Below are positions 63,571 to 64,000 of a DNA stretch of 64,000 nt, piece by piece. The notes below the pieces were generated by a model. It was not told where the DNA came from, searched no databases, and worked only from the letters and a program-made list of their open reading frames with translations. The stretch's first letter is position 1. Each line of letters begins with the position of its first letter. Made by a program: the position numbers and the translations under genes. The DNA is from Amphibacillus cookii (lineage in GTDB: Bacteria; Bacillota; Bacilli; Bacillales; Amphibacillaceae), in NCBI RefSeq assembly GCF_016908375.1, contig NZ_JAFBDS010000003.1:186001-250000 (forward strand), read 5' to 3'.

Positions 63571-64000
63571 ATGAAAACACTTATTTTTGATGTAGACGAC
63601 ACACTATATGATCAATTATTACCTTTTGAAAAAGCAGTTAATGAAACATTACATATTAATTTAGACAAACCTTTCATTCACGAACTCTATTTAGCGAGTC
63701 GCAAATATAGTGATCAAATCTTTGAACAAGAACAGCGGGGTGAATGGTCAACACTGGACTTGCAGATTTATCGGATTCAACAAGCCTGTCTCGATTTTGA
63801 TATTCAGATAACAACTGAGCAAGCCATAAGCTTTCAGCAAAATTATTTAAAATACCAAAGGCAAATTACCTTATTCCCTGAAATCAAGCAGTTGCTTGAT
63901 CAGTTAAGTCATCAAAATGTACAATTAGGTGTATTGACAAACGGTAATGCTGATCATCAAACAATGAAGATCGAACAACTTAACCTGAAACAATGGATCA
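63571..64000 (+). CDS. HAD family hydrolase (cut by window edge)
   Basis: The first 143 codons of a haloacid dehalogenase-like phosphatase. Motif I FDVDDTLYD is at residues 6-14 and motif II LGVLTNGN near 122; a cap domain lies between. It resembles YjjG-type nucleotidases or phosphatases. ATG after AAAAGGAG; the gene follows the regulator by 36 bases and may be co-transcribed. Confidence 0.88.
   Translation, partial: MKTLIFDVDDTLYDQLLPFEKAVNETLHINLDKPFIHELYLASRKYSDQIFEQEQRGEWSTLDLQIYRIQQACLDFDIQITTEQAISFQQNYLKYQRQITLFPEIKQLLDQLSHQNVQLGVLTNGNADHQTMKIEQLNLKQWI

Overview
The window looks like chromosome of a low-GC Gram-positive bacterium of the Bacillaceae. Support comes from strong AGGAGG-type ribosome binding sites, GTG/TTG starts, an S-box (SAM-I) riboswitch, PRD-type PTS regulators with RAT antiterminator sites, CcpA-type cre sites, Fur-, Zur- and PerR-like boxes, a methionine salvage pair (mtnE/mtnU) of Bacillus type and a bactofilin/M23 pair. 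The AhpC/AhpF pair, lactate-oxidase-like enzyme, mannosylglycerate catabolism genes and many PTS genes would suit a fermentative, salt-adapted genus (an Amphibacillus or Halolactibacillus type of organism); that genus-level guess is inference only.

Layout. 0-6 kb: an MdaB-like fragment at the left edge, a MalR-like LacI regulator, a coiled-coil protein, serC, then a broken sodium/glutamate symporter gene (gltS) whose middle is replaced by an island carrying a type I toxin-antitoxin locus and a small membrane protein gene. 6-9 kb: alpha/beta hydrolase, GNAT acetyltransferase, FAD oxidoreductase, then an array of 41-bp repeats. 9.3-15 kb: a cellobiose/lichenan-type PTS operon (IIB, IIC, IIA, 6-phospho-beta-glucosidase) followed by its LicR-like regulator. 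15-23.6 kb: an operon for mannosylglycerate-type sugars: split fructose-family PTS IIA, IIB, IIC, a GH38 hydrolase of MngB size, a PRD regulator, a ROK kinase and mannose-6-phosphate isomerase. 24-29 kb: M23 peptidase and bactofilin, two chemoreceptors, a Fur-box-fronted ferredoxin-NADP reductase.

29.8-37 kb is a methionine block: a SAM riboswitch leads into metQ-metN-metI, and an FMN-dependent lactate-oxidase-like gene is fused onto the end of that operon; next to it lie mtnU, a GldA-like dehydrogenase and the divergent mtnE. 37-41 kb: a tiny leader-peptide/terminator unit, LysE exporter with Lrp regulator, a DUF1002 secreted protein. 41-44 kb: LicT-type antiterminator and beta-glucoside PTS with RAT sites. 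44-48 kb: an unusual operon of a ThDP enzyme, a carboxymuconolactone-decarboxylase-like protein, an unknown protein and a chemoreceptor. 48-52.5 kb: ahpC-ahpF, CDP-alcohol phosphatidyltransferase, a Zur-box-fronted CobW GTPase. 52.6-56.2 kb: a TnpB-only IS200/IS605-type element and a cluster of MITE-like dispersed repeats around an SDR gene and an unlisted 56-aa gene. 56-64 kb: DUF421 protein, two YibE/F membrane proteins, OsmC, an M20 amidohydrolase, a second array with the same 41-bp period as the first but a different core sequence, a second GH1 phospho-beta-glucosidase with a divergent RpiR regulator, and a HAD hydrolase cut by the right edge.

The main novelty candidates are the par-like toxin-antitoxin locus inside the gltS remains (with visible leader/terminator and loop/loop complementarity), the two 41-bp-period arrays with alternating 20/21-bp half-site spacing, the long and short forms of the dispersed repeat, the ThDP enzyme-chemoreceptor operon, and the short peptide/terminator transcript near 37.3 kb.
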